Below, piece after piece: positions 56,452-64,000 of a stretch of 64,000 nucleotides of DNA. The position numbers and the translations under genes were made by a program. The first letter of the stretch is position 1, and each line of letters opens with the position of its first letter. The stretch is taken from contig CBDCZF010000001.1 of the NCBI GenBank assembly GCA_965224225.1, positions 165,204-229,203 on the forward strand, in the 5' to 3' direction. The stretch comes from CAJQQK01 sp965224225. Lineage in GTDB: Bacteria; Pseudomonadota; Alphaproteobacteria; Rhizobiales; Hyphomicrobiaceae. A model generated the notes under the pieces. That model did not search any database, was not told the origin of the DNA, and was given only the letters and a program-made list of their open reading frames with translations.

Positions 56452-57333
56452 GTGACGTCGATCGACAAGATCGGCATTATCGGTGCCGGACAGATGGGCA
56501 ACGGTATCGCACATGTCGTGGCGCTTGCCGGCTATCAGGTCATCATGAACGACCTCGACCGTGAGCGCTATGACAAGGCGATAGAGATCATCCGCAGCAA
56601 CCTCGGCCGACAAGTCGCACGTGGCGCTATCAGTGCCGGCCGATGCGGACAAGGCAGTCGAGCGCATTTCGTTCGGCCCGTCATTCGAGGCGTTTGGCGA
56701 TGCCGACCTGGTCATCGAGGCGGCGACGGAAGACGAAGCCACCAAGCGGGAAATCTTTCAGGAACTTTGCCCGAAGCTGAAACCGGGCGCCGTTGATCGG
56801 CTCGAATACGTCGTCGATTTCGATCACGCGTCTTGCAGCCTCGACCGACCGGCCCGAGCAGTTCATCGGCATCCATTTCATGAACCCGGTGCCGCTGATG
56901 CAGCTCGTCGAGCTGATCCGCGGCATTGCCACCGGCGACCAGACCTTCACGTTGGCGCGCACGTTTGCCGAATCGCTCGGCAAGACGATCACGGTTTCGG
57001 AAGACTTTCCGGCCTTTATCGTCAACCGCATCCTGCTGCCGATGATCAACGAAGCCGGTTTACACACTCTATGAGGGTGTCGGCACCGTCGACGGTATCG
57101 ACAAGGCCATGCGGCTCGGCGCCAACCATCCGATGGGCCCGCTTGAGCTTGCCGATTTCATTGGGCTCGATATCTGCCTGTCGGTCATGCAGGTGCTTTA
57201 TGAAGGCCTCGCGGACTCGAAGTACCGGCCCTGTCCGCTACTCGTGAAGTATGTCGAAGCGGGATGGCTCGGGCGCAAGGCCGGGCGCGGCTTCTACGAT
57301 TATCGCGGCGACACGCCGATGCCAACGCGGTAA
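56452..57333 (+). pseudogene. hbd: 3-hydroxybutyryl-CoA dehydrogenase, interrupted by three +1 frameshifts (likely sequence errors)
   Basis: NAD-dependent dehydrogenase acting on 3-hydroxyacyl-CoA. Segments in successive frames read KIGIIGAGQMGNGIAHVVAL (NAD-binding), DADKAVERISFGPSFEAFGD, GSNTSSISITRLAASTDRPE and VGTVDGIDKAMRLGANHPMG, then GRKAGRGFYDYRG. Frame changes fall near 56639, 56784 and 57057. Each is undone by shortening a short run by one base (GG to G, TT to T, GG to G), which gives a 292-residue protein, the usual length. Start GTG at 56452 has AAGAAGG upstream. It follows etfA, the common etf-hbd neighbourhood. Confidence 0.85.
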
Positions 57334-57354
57334 GCCGGCAACAACCGAGGCACC

Positions 57355-57753
57355 TCATCCAGGCGGCTGCAACCGATCCGCGTCGTGGCGCGGCAGACAC
57401 CATGGCGCGATGAAGAGTGCATCAAAGCCGAAACGGTGCTCGCGATAAGCCGGATGCTGCCAGGCCCAATGTTCGGCGGCACTGGCAATGCGTGCCGACT
57501 GGCGCAAAGAGACGGCATCGAGTGCTGCTGCCATCGTATCGCGGTACTTAACCTCGACGAAGGCCAAGCGCCGGCCGCGCACCGCGATCAAGTCGATCTC
57601 ACCGGCCGGCGTGCGCACGCGGCGGGCCAGGATGCGATAGCCCTTGAGCATCAAAAACAGCGCTGCGATCCGTTCGGCATGACGCCCGGTTCGCTCGTGC
57701 CGGCGGCGCTGCTTGCTGCCGTCCGGTCTAGCTGTTCCGCCGCGCCCCTTCAT
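57355..57753 (-). CDS. yraN: YraN/UPF0102 family protein
   Basis: A 132-residue protein of the restriction-endonuclease-like fold. It has the family motifs GEIDLIAVRGRRLAFVEVKY (the D...ExK active-site pattern) and ALDAVSLRQSARIASAAEHW. The N-terminus is basic. It overlaps rsmI by 4 bp (ATGA), the usual rsmI-yraN operon. Biochemical role is not established. Confidence 0.92.
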   Translation of the reverse strand: MKGRGGTARPDGSKQRRRHERTGRHAERIAALFLMLKGYRILARRVRTPAGEIDLIAVRGRRLAFVEVKYRDTMAAALDAVSLRQSARIASAAEHWAWQHPAYREHRFGFDALFIAPWCLPRHDADRLQPPG

Positions 57754-58685
57754 GTACGATCGCGCTTGATGGCGACGCTCAAGTCATAAACACGCTGGCG
57801 CGATACCCCCAGTCGGTCCGCGACCTGCCGGGCCGCAGCACTCGGCCGCATGTCAGCCAAGGCGTCACCGAGCGCTGCGATGATGGCCGCATCGTCGATC
57901 TTGGCCGGCTCGGCTTTGCTCGGCCCGACGACGATCGCTACCTCGCCACGCGGCGGCGTTTCGCCGGCCCAGTCGGCCAGTTCCTCGAGCGAGCCGCGGC
58001 GGACCTCCTCGAACTTCTTTGTCAGTTCCCTGGCCACCGCGGCCGGCCTGTTGCCCAATACCTTGGCCAGATCACCGAGCGTTGCGGCCAGGCGGTGCGG
58101 TGATTCATAGAAGACCAGGGAGCCAGGCACGTCCTTGAGCCCGCCGATCCGGGCGCGCCGGCCGGCCTGCTTTTGCGGCAGGAAACCTGCAAAGTGGAAG
58201 CTGTCCGTCGGTAGCCCTGAAACAGCGACCGCCGCTGTCAGTGCCGAGGGACCGGGGATGACGAACACGTCGTAGCCGGCCGCGATGACATCGCGCGCAA
58301 GCTTGAAACCCGGATCGGAAATCGCCGGCATGCCGGCATCCGAAATCAGTGCAATTGCGCCACCGGCTTCGAGGCGTTCGAGAATGGCGGCTCGCGCGCG
58401 TTCGCCATTGTGTTCATGATAGCTTGAAAGCCGCCCCACTACGCCAAATCCGGCCAGCATTGGCCGCGAGACACGAGTATCCTCGCAGTAGATGCGATCA
58501 GCGCGCGCGAGCGTGGCCAGAGCGCGCGGCGACATGTCACCGAGATTGCCGATCGGCGTCGCCACCAGATAAAGGCCAGACGCAAACGGCCGGGCGAACT
58601 CATCGCGAAGTCGCGCCGCGACGGCGTTGGCCAGTCGCTCGACAACGTCCGTGGCCTGTTGGCGCACGCCGTCCGGATCAGGCAC
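57750..58685 (-). CDS. rsmI: 16S rRNA (cytidine-1402-2'-O)-methyltransferase RsmI
   Basis: RsmI methylates the 2'-O of C1402 in 16S rRNA. The 311-residue tetrapyrrole-methylase-fold protein shows LYLVATPIGNLGDMSPRALA, DRIYCEDTRVSRPML, ALISDAGMPAISDPGFKLAR (SAM pocket) and PGPSALTAAVAVSGLPTDSF. The start at 58685 gives about 36 extra residues before the usual beginning. It is divergent from the LppC-like gene, a pairing I recall from other proteobacteria. Confidence 0.95.
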   Translation of the reverse strand: MPDPDGVRQQATDVVERLANAVAARLRDEFARPFASGLYLVATPIGNLGDMSPRALATLARADRIYCEDTRVSRPMLAGFGVVGRLSSYHEHNGERARAAILERLEAGGAIALISDAGMPAISDPGFKLARDVIAAGYDVFVIPGPSALTAAVAVSGLPTDSFHFAGFLPQKQAGRRARIGGLKDVPGSLVFYESPHRLAATLGDLAKVLGNRPAAVARELTKKFEEVRRGSLEELADWAGETPPRGEVAIVVGPSKAEPAKIDDAAIIAALGDALADMRPSAAARQVADRLGVSRQRVYDLSVAIKRDRT

Positions 58686-58875
58686 GACTACCGCCTCCCT
58701 GGAAGAATTGATATGCCATTGAAGCCTGTGATCCGTGACTTGGCAGGTCCCAGTATTGCCGTTTTAGTAAGTTTTCCAATGCTTACCGCTTTCAAACGTG
58801 CCAAATGTCGTATGCTGTGGCCTGAGAATCAGTAACACACTCAATTCAAACCGCGTCCGAATTCAAGGATTAGAC

Positions 58876-60147
58876 GTGGAGCGCATGAGCTTCCCAGGTA
58901 TGAACAATCGACAACAGCTGCGCCGTTGGCTCGCCACTGCGCTTGGCTGTGCAGCAATTGCAGGCCTTGCCGCGTGCTCGGTCGGCGGCAGCGGCCGCAT
59001 GTCGTCGAGCCTCACGACCCCGGAAAGCACCGGCGCGGTGCCCTCGGCCGAGAACGCCCTGCAGCGCCAAGTACGCGCCAAGGTGGCCTTGCTGCTGCCG
59101 CTGACCGGCACGGCACGCACCGCTGCGATCGCCAAGGGCATGAAGCAGGCTGCCGAAATGGCGCTGTTCGAGCTCAATAACCCGGGCTTCCAAATGGTCG
59201 TCCAGGACACCCGCGGCACACCCGAGGGCGCCGCAGCCGCCGCCACACGGGCTGCCGCTGACGGTGTCGAGTTGCTGATCGGCCCGCTTTACGCCCAATC
59301 CGTCACGGCGGTTGCCAATGTTGCCCGCCAGGCCAATCTGCCGGTTGTCGCCTTTTCGAACAACCGCACGGTTGCCGGCAACGGTGTCTATCTGCTGAGC
59401 TTTACCGCACAGGAGGAAGTCGAGCGCATCGTCTCGTTCGCCACCTCACGCGGCAAGCGACGCTATGCAGCGTTGCTGCCGGAGAACACGTACGGCCAGG
59501 TCATGGATGGTGCCTTCCGCAGCGCCGTTCAGCGCAACGGCGGCAGCATCATCGCACTCGAAAAGTATCCAGCGAACTCGACCGGCATGCTCGAGCCGTC
59601 GGAACGCTTGTTTGAACTGGTCAAGGGTGCAGCCGAACGCGGTGCGCCGATCGATGCGATCTTCATGCCGGCCGGCCCTGACACACTGCCCAATCTCGCC
59701 CCGCTCGTCCGTTACGCCAATCTCGGCGCGGCCCCTGTCACATTCCTTGGCAGCGGCGGCTGGGACTATCCCAACATCGGGCGCAACCAGAACCTGATCG
59801 GCAGCTGGTATCCGGCTCCCGATCCGAGTGGCTGGCGGGCGTTTTCGGAGAAATTCGCACGTAATTTCGGCTCAGCACCACCCAGGATTGCTACGCTTTC
59901 CTATGATGCCCTGACGGTTGCGATCAGGCTGGCTACTGCGCATCCGCCGGGCGAGCGATTCAGCGCCCAGAACCTGACCCGCCCGAACGGTTTTGTTGGT
60001 ATCGACGGCGCCTTCCGACTGTCGCCGGACGGCACAGCCGAGCACAGTCTGGCCATTCTCGAGGTCCAGCAGTTCGAGCCGACAATCGTCGACCCTGCCC
60101 GTCCAGCCTTCGGCAATGCGCTGACCACCGGCGCGGTTGCCAACTGA
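58876..60147 (+). CDS. LppC-like penicillin-binding protein activator (periplasmic lipoprotein)
   Basis: A lipoprotein of about 423 residues. The signal has a lipobox (AIAGLAACS), then a type 1 periplasmic-binding fold: KVALLLPLTGTARTAAIAKG, DTRGTPEGAAAAATRAAADG, ELLIGPLYAQSVTAVANVAR, and KRRYAALLPENTYGQVMDGA. This matches the LppC/LpoA type that stimulates PBPs, and the wider ABC leucine-binding-like family. The start is uncertain: GTG at 58876 has AAGGA 6 nt upstream; ATGs at 58885 and 58900 are alternatives. It is divergent from rsmI. Confidence 0.85.
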   Translation: MERMSFPGMNNRQQLRRWLATALGCAAIAGLAACSVGGSGRMSSSLTTPESTGAVPSAENALQRQVRAKVALLLPLTGTARTAAIAKGMKQAAEMALFELNNPGFQMVVQDTRGTPEGAAAAATRAAADGVELLIGPLYAQSVTAVANVARQANLPVVAFSNNRTVAGNGVYLLSFTAQEEVERIVSFATSRGKRRYAALLPENTYGQVMDGAFRSAVQRNGGSIIALEKYPANSTGMLEPSERLFELVKGAAERGAPIDAIFMPAGPDTLPNLAPLVRYANLGAAPVTFLGSGGWDYPNIGRNQNLIGSWYPAPDPSGWRAFSEKFARNFGSAPPRIATLSYDALTVAIRLATAHPPGERFSAQNLTRPNGFVGIDGAFRLSPDGTAEHSLAILEVQQFEPTIVDPARPAFGNALTTGAVAN

Positions 60148-60153
60148 ACAGCT

Positions 60154-60381
60154 CTTGCGCTCACGGGCTATTCCTCGCTCACGCTCAGGCCCTCCGCGGG
60201 GGCGGCGCTAAGCGCCGGGTCGCCGTCGCTCCCGGACTGTTCTTGCGCTCACGGGCTATTCCTCGCTCACGCTCAGGCCCTCCGCGGGGGCGGCGCTAAG
60301 CGCCGGGTCGCCGTCGCTCCCGGACTGTTCTTGCGCTCACGGGCTGTTCCTCGCTCACGCTCGGGCTCTCCGCGGGGGTGG
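60154..60381 (-). repeat. Tandem hairpin repeat array D (88 bp units)
   Basis: CTTGCGCTCACGGGC occurs at 60154, 60242 and 60330, a period of 88 bp, with the third unit truncated after GCGGGGG. On the minus strand each complete unit has CGGCGC-TTA-GCGCCG flanked by GCGACC and CCCCCGCGGAG, then the GTGAGCG end. It starts 6 bp after the stop of the LppC-like gene, in the same orientation relative to that gene as arrays A and C are to theirs. The rest of the gap to 60486 is unique sequence. Confidence 0.92.
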
Positions 60382-60485
60382 ATCATTATCCGCCAGCAGG
60401 ATTGCTGCATTGCAACTAAATCTTTATTGTTGCAACGCAGCATGGTATGCAGCAGCCGAAGATGACGGGCGGAAAGAACAACGAC

Positions 60486-60957
60486 ATGAGCGATCAAACA
60501 GCCGACAGCACGCAGCTATGGCAGGACGCGGCTACGACCGCCGAGAGCTATCATAGCATCATGCAGATGTGCTGGGCTGACTGGCGCCAAGGCCTATCTC
60601 GACATCGTCAGCGCGGGCGTCGATGTCATGGCAAGCCCCACCCGAACAGCGGTCTCGACTGCGATTCCGGCCAAACAGATCGGCGAATGCCGCTCGTGGT
60701 ATCGCCAACCGGTCGAGAACCCGTTTCTCACCATCATGGATGATGCGCTGAGACCATGGCGCACGTTCATGCCCAACCCGATGTCGGCAGGCGGCGGGCT
60801 CGATCCCTTCCGCCTGGCCGGCGAGATCGGAAACGGCTTCAGCGCCTTTCACAGCCCTTCAGGATTTGCCGCCGCTCGCATCGAGTTTCCGGACAGCCGG
60901 CAGATGCAGATTACGGTGCCGACCCCCTGGGCGTTCTGGTCGGCATTCGTGAAATGA
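60486..60957 (+). pseudogene. Unrecognised protein, interrupted by a +1 frameshift (likely sequence error)
   Basis: Two segments join into one protein of about 156 residues. The first reads SDQTADSTQLWQDAATTAES and then YHSIMQMCW. After a frame change near 60575 it continues LTGAKAYLDIVSAGVDVMAS, then NPFLTIMDDALRPWRTFMPN and FPDSRQMQITVPTPWAFWSA. One G too many in TGGGCTG explains the break. It is Trp- and Phe-containing, soluble and without signal peptide. Small helical N-terminus and aromatic tail faintly recall polyester-associated (phasin-type) proteins, but this is not assignable. Convergent with the lysine-rich gene. Confidence 0.55.
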
Positions 60958-60997
60958 TTTGAGCCTGCAGCCGCCGGATGACGGCTGCGATGTCGCC

Positions 60998-61378
60998 CTA
61001 CTGCTTCTTCTTGGCGATGCCCGCGACCTTCCGGCAATAGGGCGTCAACTTGCGCCCGTTGGAGGCGACCTTCTTCTTCGGTTTGATCCAGCCGCACTGG
61101 CTCTTGGCACCGCACGCACTTTGCGTCAGGCCCTGACAGGGCGACGACTTCTTTGCAACGGCCCGCTTGGCCTTCGGCTTGGCTGTTTTCGACGCTTTGG
61201 CGGTCGAATTACTCGATTTCTTGGCCGATGCCTTCTTTGTCGTCTTGGTCTTTGACTGCTTCTTGGCCTTCGTCTCGGTCTTTGCTGCAGTGCTTTTCTG
61301 CGCGGCAGCAGGCACGACGGCCAGTCCGGCCGCCATGAACGGGATCATCGCAACGGCGAGCAAGCGCAAAGTCTTCAT
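60998..61378 (-). CDS. Secreted lysine-rich protein with C-terminal cysteine motif
   Basis: A 126-residue protein with a signal peptide (RLLAVAMIPFMAAGLAVVPA, cut near AAQ). A Lys/Ala/Thr/Ser-rich region of about 55 residues, resembling a histone-H1-like tail, follows. The C-terminal part holds four cysteines, the first three in PCQGLTQSACGAKSQCGWIK and the last in PYCRK. This is compatible with two disulfides. I do not recognise a named family. The ATG at 61378 gives the signal peptide; longer reading upstream on this strand is antisense to argG. Confidence 0.7.
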   Translation of the reverse strand: MKTLRLLAVAMIPFMAAGLAVVPAAAQKSTAAKTETKAKKQSKTKTTKKASAKKSSNSTAKASKTAKPKAKRAVAKKSSPCQGLTQSACGAKSQCGWIKPKKKVASNGRKLTPYCRKVAGIAKKKQ

Positions 61379-61594
61379 TTCGAGGGTCTCCTGACAATTT
61401 GACGCCGGAGCAAAGTATTGGCGAGCTTTCGCTGATTTTCCAAGCAAATTCATGGAAATATACTTTCCAGCCGGCGGCGTCAGTGGCCAACGAACTCCCA
61501 ACGCTGCGCTTAAATGAGGCTTTGCGCAGTCAGCTCCGAGGCTGTAACTCAGCCAACCAGATCCCCAACGATTAAACGACAGAGGCTCTGCCCC

Positions 61595-62831
61595 ATGAAC
61601 GCTTCCGCCAGCCACCGCTCGGTCAATAAGGTCGTCCTGGCCTACTCGGGCGGCCTCGATACCTCGATCATTCTGAAATGGCTGCAGGAGGAGTATGGCG
61701 CCGAAGTCATCACCTTCACCGCCGACCTCGGCCAGGGCGAGGAACTCGGGCCCGCCCGCGAAAAGGCCCTGATGCTTGGGATCAAGCCGGAAAACATCTT
61801 CATCGAGGATCTGCGCGACGAGTTCGTGCGCGACTACGTCTACCCGATGTTCCGTGCCAATACGGTCTACGAGGGCGTCTACCTGCTCGGCACCTCGATT
61901 GCACGTCCCCTGATCGCCAAGCGTCAGATCGAAATCGCCCGCGAGACCGGCGCCGAAGCGGTCTGCCATGGCGCAACTGGCAAGGGCAACGATCAGGTCC
62001 GCTTCGAGCTTGGCTATTATGCGCTCGAGCCCGGTATTAAGATCATCGCGCCCTGGCGTGAATGGCAGTTCGTCGGCCGCGAGGACCTGCTCGAGTTCGC
62101 CCGCAACCACCCAGATCCCGATCGCCAAGGACAAGGAGGGCGAGGCACCCTTCTCGGTCGATGCCAATCTGCTGCACTCTTCGTCCGAGGGCAAAGTGCT
62201 GGAGGACCCAGCCATCGAACCGCCACCGGTCGTCTACCAGCGCACCATCGATCCGATCGACGCACCCGACAAACCAACGATCGTCGAGATCGCCTTCGAG
62301 CGCGGCGACCCGGTCAGCATCGACGGTGAACCCCTTGGTCCGGCAGCACTGCTTACCCGCCTCAATGAACTCGGCCACGACAACGGCATCGGGCGCGTCG
62401 ACCTGGTCGAGAACCGGTTCGTCGGCATGAAATCACGCGGCGTCTACGAGACACCGGGCGGTACCATCTTGCTGGCTGCCCACCGCGCGATGGAATCGCT
62501 GACCCTCGATCGCGACGCCGCCCACCTCAAAGACGAATTGATGCCGCGCTATGCGGAACTGATCTACAACGGCCTCTGGTTCGCGCCCGAGCGCGAAATA
62601 CTCCAGGCTCTGATCGACAAGAGCCAGGAACGCGTCAATGGTCGCGTCGGCCTGAAACTCTACAAGGGCAACGTCATCGTCATCGGCCGCGAGAGTCCGG
62701 ATTCGCTCTATTCGACGGAACTCGTGACCTTCGAAGACGACCAGGGCGCCTACGACCAGAAGGACGCCGAAGGCTTCATCAAGCTCAACGCGCTGCGGCT
62801 CAGAACGCTGGAGATGAGGAACCGTCGATAG
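61595..62831 (+). pseudogene. argG: Argininosuccinate synthase, interrupted by a +1 frameshift (likely sequence error)
   Basis: ArgG joins citrulline and aspartate in arginine synthesis. The first part reads VNKVVLAYSGGLDTSIILKW (P-loop) through GATGKGNDQVRFELGYYALE and REWQFVGREDLLEFARNH. A frame change near 62110 (CACCC should be CACC) continues as QIPIAKDKEGEAPFSVDANL, then GRVDLVENRFVGMKSRGVYE and TPGGTILLAAHRAMESLTLD. The corrected length is about 411 residues, normal for ArgG. All functional blocks are intact apart from the break. The ATG at 61595 was chosen as homology begins shortly after. Confidence 0.92.
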
Positions 62832-62882
62832 GCCTGCACGGCCTGCACGGCCGCTTGCCCGTACGCGCCCTAGTGGCGCTAC

Positions 62883-62906
62883 GGGGAGAGGGATAGGGTG
62901 AGGGGC
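62883..62906. repeat. Short G-rich intergenic repeat of proteobacterial type
   Basis: The segment reads GGGGAGAGGG, ATAGG, then GTGAGGGGC. This pattern recurs in intergenic regions of many proteobacterial genomes. It lies 52 bp after argG, in a gap that also holds a short direct repeat (CCTGCACGG twice near 62834). Confidence 0.5.
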
Positions 62907-62961
62907 ATCGGGCCGTGCTGGATGGCACCGGGCAGCCGAATGTTCAAATCGATCCTAATCA

Positions 62962-63849
62962 TCATTCCCTCCGCAAAACATCGGCCAGGCTGACCTGCGC
63001 AGAGCCCGGTTTGAGCGGCTTTTGCTGACTCGGATCGGGTGCCCAGCCGGTCAGCGTCACAAGCTCGAACGTCGCAGGAATTCGGCCGGTTGCATCAAGA
63101 GCGAACTGCTCGACATAGATCTCCGCTGCCCGCAACAACTGGCCGCGCGTCAACGGCCTACGCGAGCGCTCACGAAGAACATTGCTCGCTCCCATCGCCT
63201 TCAATTCGCGCATCAGTGCCAGAGGGCCATCGGCATAGGTTACGGTGACCGTTTCGACGTCCGTGACAGGCAATGCGAAACCGGCCCGCTGCAAGAGACT
63301 GCCGGCATCCCGGACATCGACGAACGGCATGATGCGCGGCGAAGCTCCACCGGTGACCTCGGCTTCGGCTGCGAGCATTGCCTGGCGCAGTTCATGCAGC
63401 GTCCCCCCGCCCAAAACCACGCCGATGAACAGGCCGTCCGGTTTGAGCAGACCGCGAATGTTGGCCAGCACGCCCGGCAGATCGTTCGCGTATTGCAGGG
63501 AAAGCACGGAAACTGCGAGGTCGAAGCGGGCATCGATCGTCCCGAGCGCCTCCTCGTCGACCAGAAGCTGCTCGCCCGAGCACTGCTCGAGAAGACCGGC
63601 GATTGCCTCCGTTTCAACAAGCGAGCCAACCCCCATCTCCAACAGCCGGCGGCCAACCACACCGTAATAGCTGCCGATCGAAATCGCAGCTTCGAACCGG
63701 CGTTTGATCAACCCCAGCCGTTCGATCACATCACGCGCGGCATGCTGCAGCAGAAAGTCGGGCGGATCATCGTTGCCGAGCCTGGCAAGCGCGCGGCGGC
63801 GGCGCTCAACGAGCAGCGCGCGATCGAATATCTCTGCCGGCCATGTCAT
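62962..63849 (-). CDS. SAM-dependent methyltransferase-fold protein, NDUFAF5-like
   Basis: A 295-residue class I methyltransferase-fold protein resembling mitochondrial NDUFAF5, a complex I assembly factor, and BioC-type enzymes. It starts AEIFDRALLVERRRRALARL, has an altered motif I (ISIGSYYGVVGRRLLEMG), and shows DLAVSVLSLQYANDLPGVLA and IRGLLKPDGLFIGVVLGGGT, then TYADGPLALMRELKAMGASN. The altered motif I leaves SAM binding to be tested. It is divergent from comF, with 19 bp between the starts. Confidence 0.8.
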   Translation of the reverse strand: MTWPAEIFDRALLVERRRRALARLGNDDPPDFLLQHAARDVIERLGLIKRRFEAAISIGSYYGVVGRRLLEMGVGSLVETEAIAGLLEQCSGEQLLVDEEALGTIDARFDLAVSVLSLQYANDLPGVLANIRGLLKPDGLFIGVVLGGGTLHELRQAMLAAEAEVTGGASPRIMPFVDVRDAGSLLQRAGFALPVTDVETVTVTYADGPLALMRELKAMGASNVLRERSRRPLTRGQLLRAAEIYVEQFALDATGRIPATFELVTLTGWAPDPSQQKPLKPGSAQVSLADVLRRE

Positions 63850-63868
63850 TCTTCGCTATGATCCGTCG

Positions 63869-64000
63869 ATGATCGAAAACCTGTACCTGTCGTCACCGCG
63901 CCGGCCAATCATCGGCCATGTCGCAACGCTCGGCCGCAACATTGCCGACCTGTTCCTGCCGCCGGTCTGCCTTGCCTGCCGCGATCCGCTTGGCAGCCAC
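63869..64000 (+). CDS. comF: ComF family protein (N-terminal part, cut by window edge)
   Basis: Only the first 44 codons are visible: IENLYLSSPRRPIIGHVATL followed by ADLFLPPVCLACRDPLG. The CxxC pair (CLAC) at about residues 34-37 is the zinc-binding start of ComF-type phosphoribosyltransferase-fold proteins. The rest lies beyond the window. The start codon at 63869 is the only ATG that fits. Confidence 0.75.
   Translation, partial: MIENLYLSSPRRPIIGHVATLGRNIADLFLPPVCLACRDPLGSH

Noticed and set aside
55985..62115. Programmed +1 frameshifting as the primary explanation for broken genes
   Set aside because: The six sites share no common slippery sequence or stimulatory structure, and every one is a simple one-base run extension, the usual error type of homopolymer-prone sequencing.

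Overview
This 64 kb window is typical chromosomal DNA of an alphaproteobacterium, most likely of the order Hyphomicrobiales (Rhizobiales). The evidence is high GC, the polar organiser PopZ, two rhizobial-type porins, an IalB-family protein, an ExoR-like periplasmic regulator, and gene neighbourhoods that I recall as conserved in that order: scpA-nagZ-SPOR-argS-dgt facing erpA-xthA, valS-popZ-tolC-pcm, mfd-sdhE/recG-glmS, and etfB-etfA-hbd. I see no prophage, insertion sequence, integrase, rRNA operon or CRISPR array. The content is housekeeping plus cell-envelope functions.

Layout. Positions 1-6.4 kb (minus strand) hold scpA (cut by the window edge), nagZ, a SPOR-domain membrane protein, argS and dgt. 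Divergent erpA and xthA (plus) run to 7.7 kb, followed by an ExoR-like Sel1-repeat protein (minus) and a DUF2939 protein (plus). A 660 bp block of 88 bp tandem repeats, closed at both ends by a 103 bp inverted repeat, lies between the stop codons of the DUF2939 gene and valS. From 10.8 to 20.0 kb (minus) come valS, popZ, two tolC paralogues and a pcm-like methyltransferase. tRNA-Cys(GCA), an acyl-CoA ligase, a small secreted protein and two paralogous porins follow, to 26.0 kb. The plus strand from 26.6 to 30.5 kb carries a UbiH-type monooxygenase, a lipid A acyltransferase, a malyl-CoA lyase-like enzyme and hspQ. After ialB (minus) come a YejA-like solute-binding protein and a secreted protein made of six cysteine-paired repeats. 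mfd and sdhE (minus) face recG (plus). A second repeat array separates recG from a second SPOR protein, which precedes glmS and glmU. A third SPOR-like protein, rlmN, ctpA and envC follow, to 52.4 kb. From 52.7 to 57.3 kb the plus strand carries a twin-helix small protein, a cobalamin adenosyltransferase, a rhomboid protease, etfB, etfA and hbd. Then come yraN and rsmI (minus), an LppC-like lipoprotein, a third repeat array, an unrecognised gene, a lysine-rich secreted protein, argG, an NDUFAF5-like methyltransferase, and the start of comF.

How the genes fit together. Many act on the envelope and peptidoglycan: NagZ (recycling), GlmS and GlmU (UDP-GlcNAc supply), three SPOR or SPOR-like proteins, EnvC and CtpA (hydrolase control), LppC-like lipoprotein, TolC pair, porins and lipid A acylation. 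A second theme is electron transfer and acyl-CoA metabolism: EtfAB, Hbd, an acyl-CoA ligase and a malyl-CoA lyase-like enzyme. A third is DNA maintenance: ScpA, Dgt, XthA, Mfd, RecG.

Two things stand out. First, a dispersed repeat family, present as three arrays and one single copy, has a central hairpin whose arms differ between copies yet stay complementary, and it abuts gene 3' ends in one fixed orientation. Second, six frameshifts, all +1, fall in four plus-strand genes between 55.99 and 62.11 kb (etfA one, hbd three, an unknown gene one, argG one). Each can be undone by shortening a short homopolymer by one base, so sequence error is the likeliest cause.
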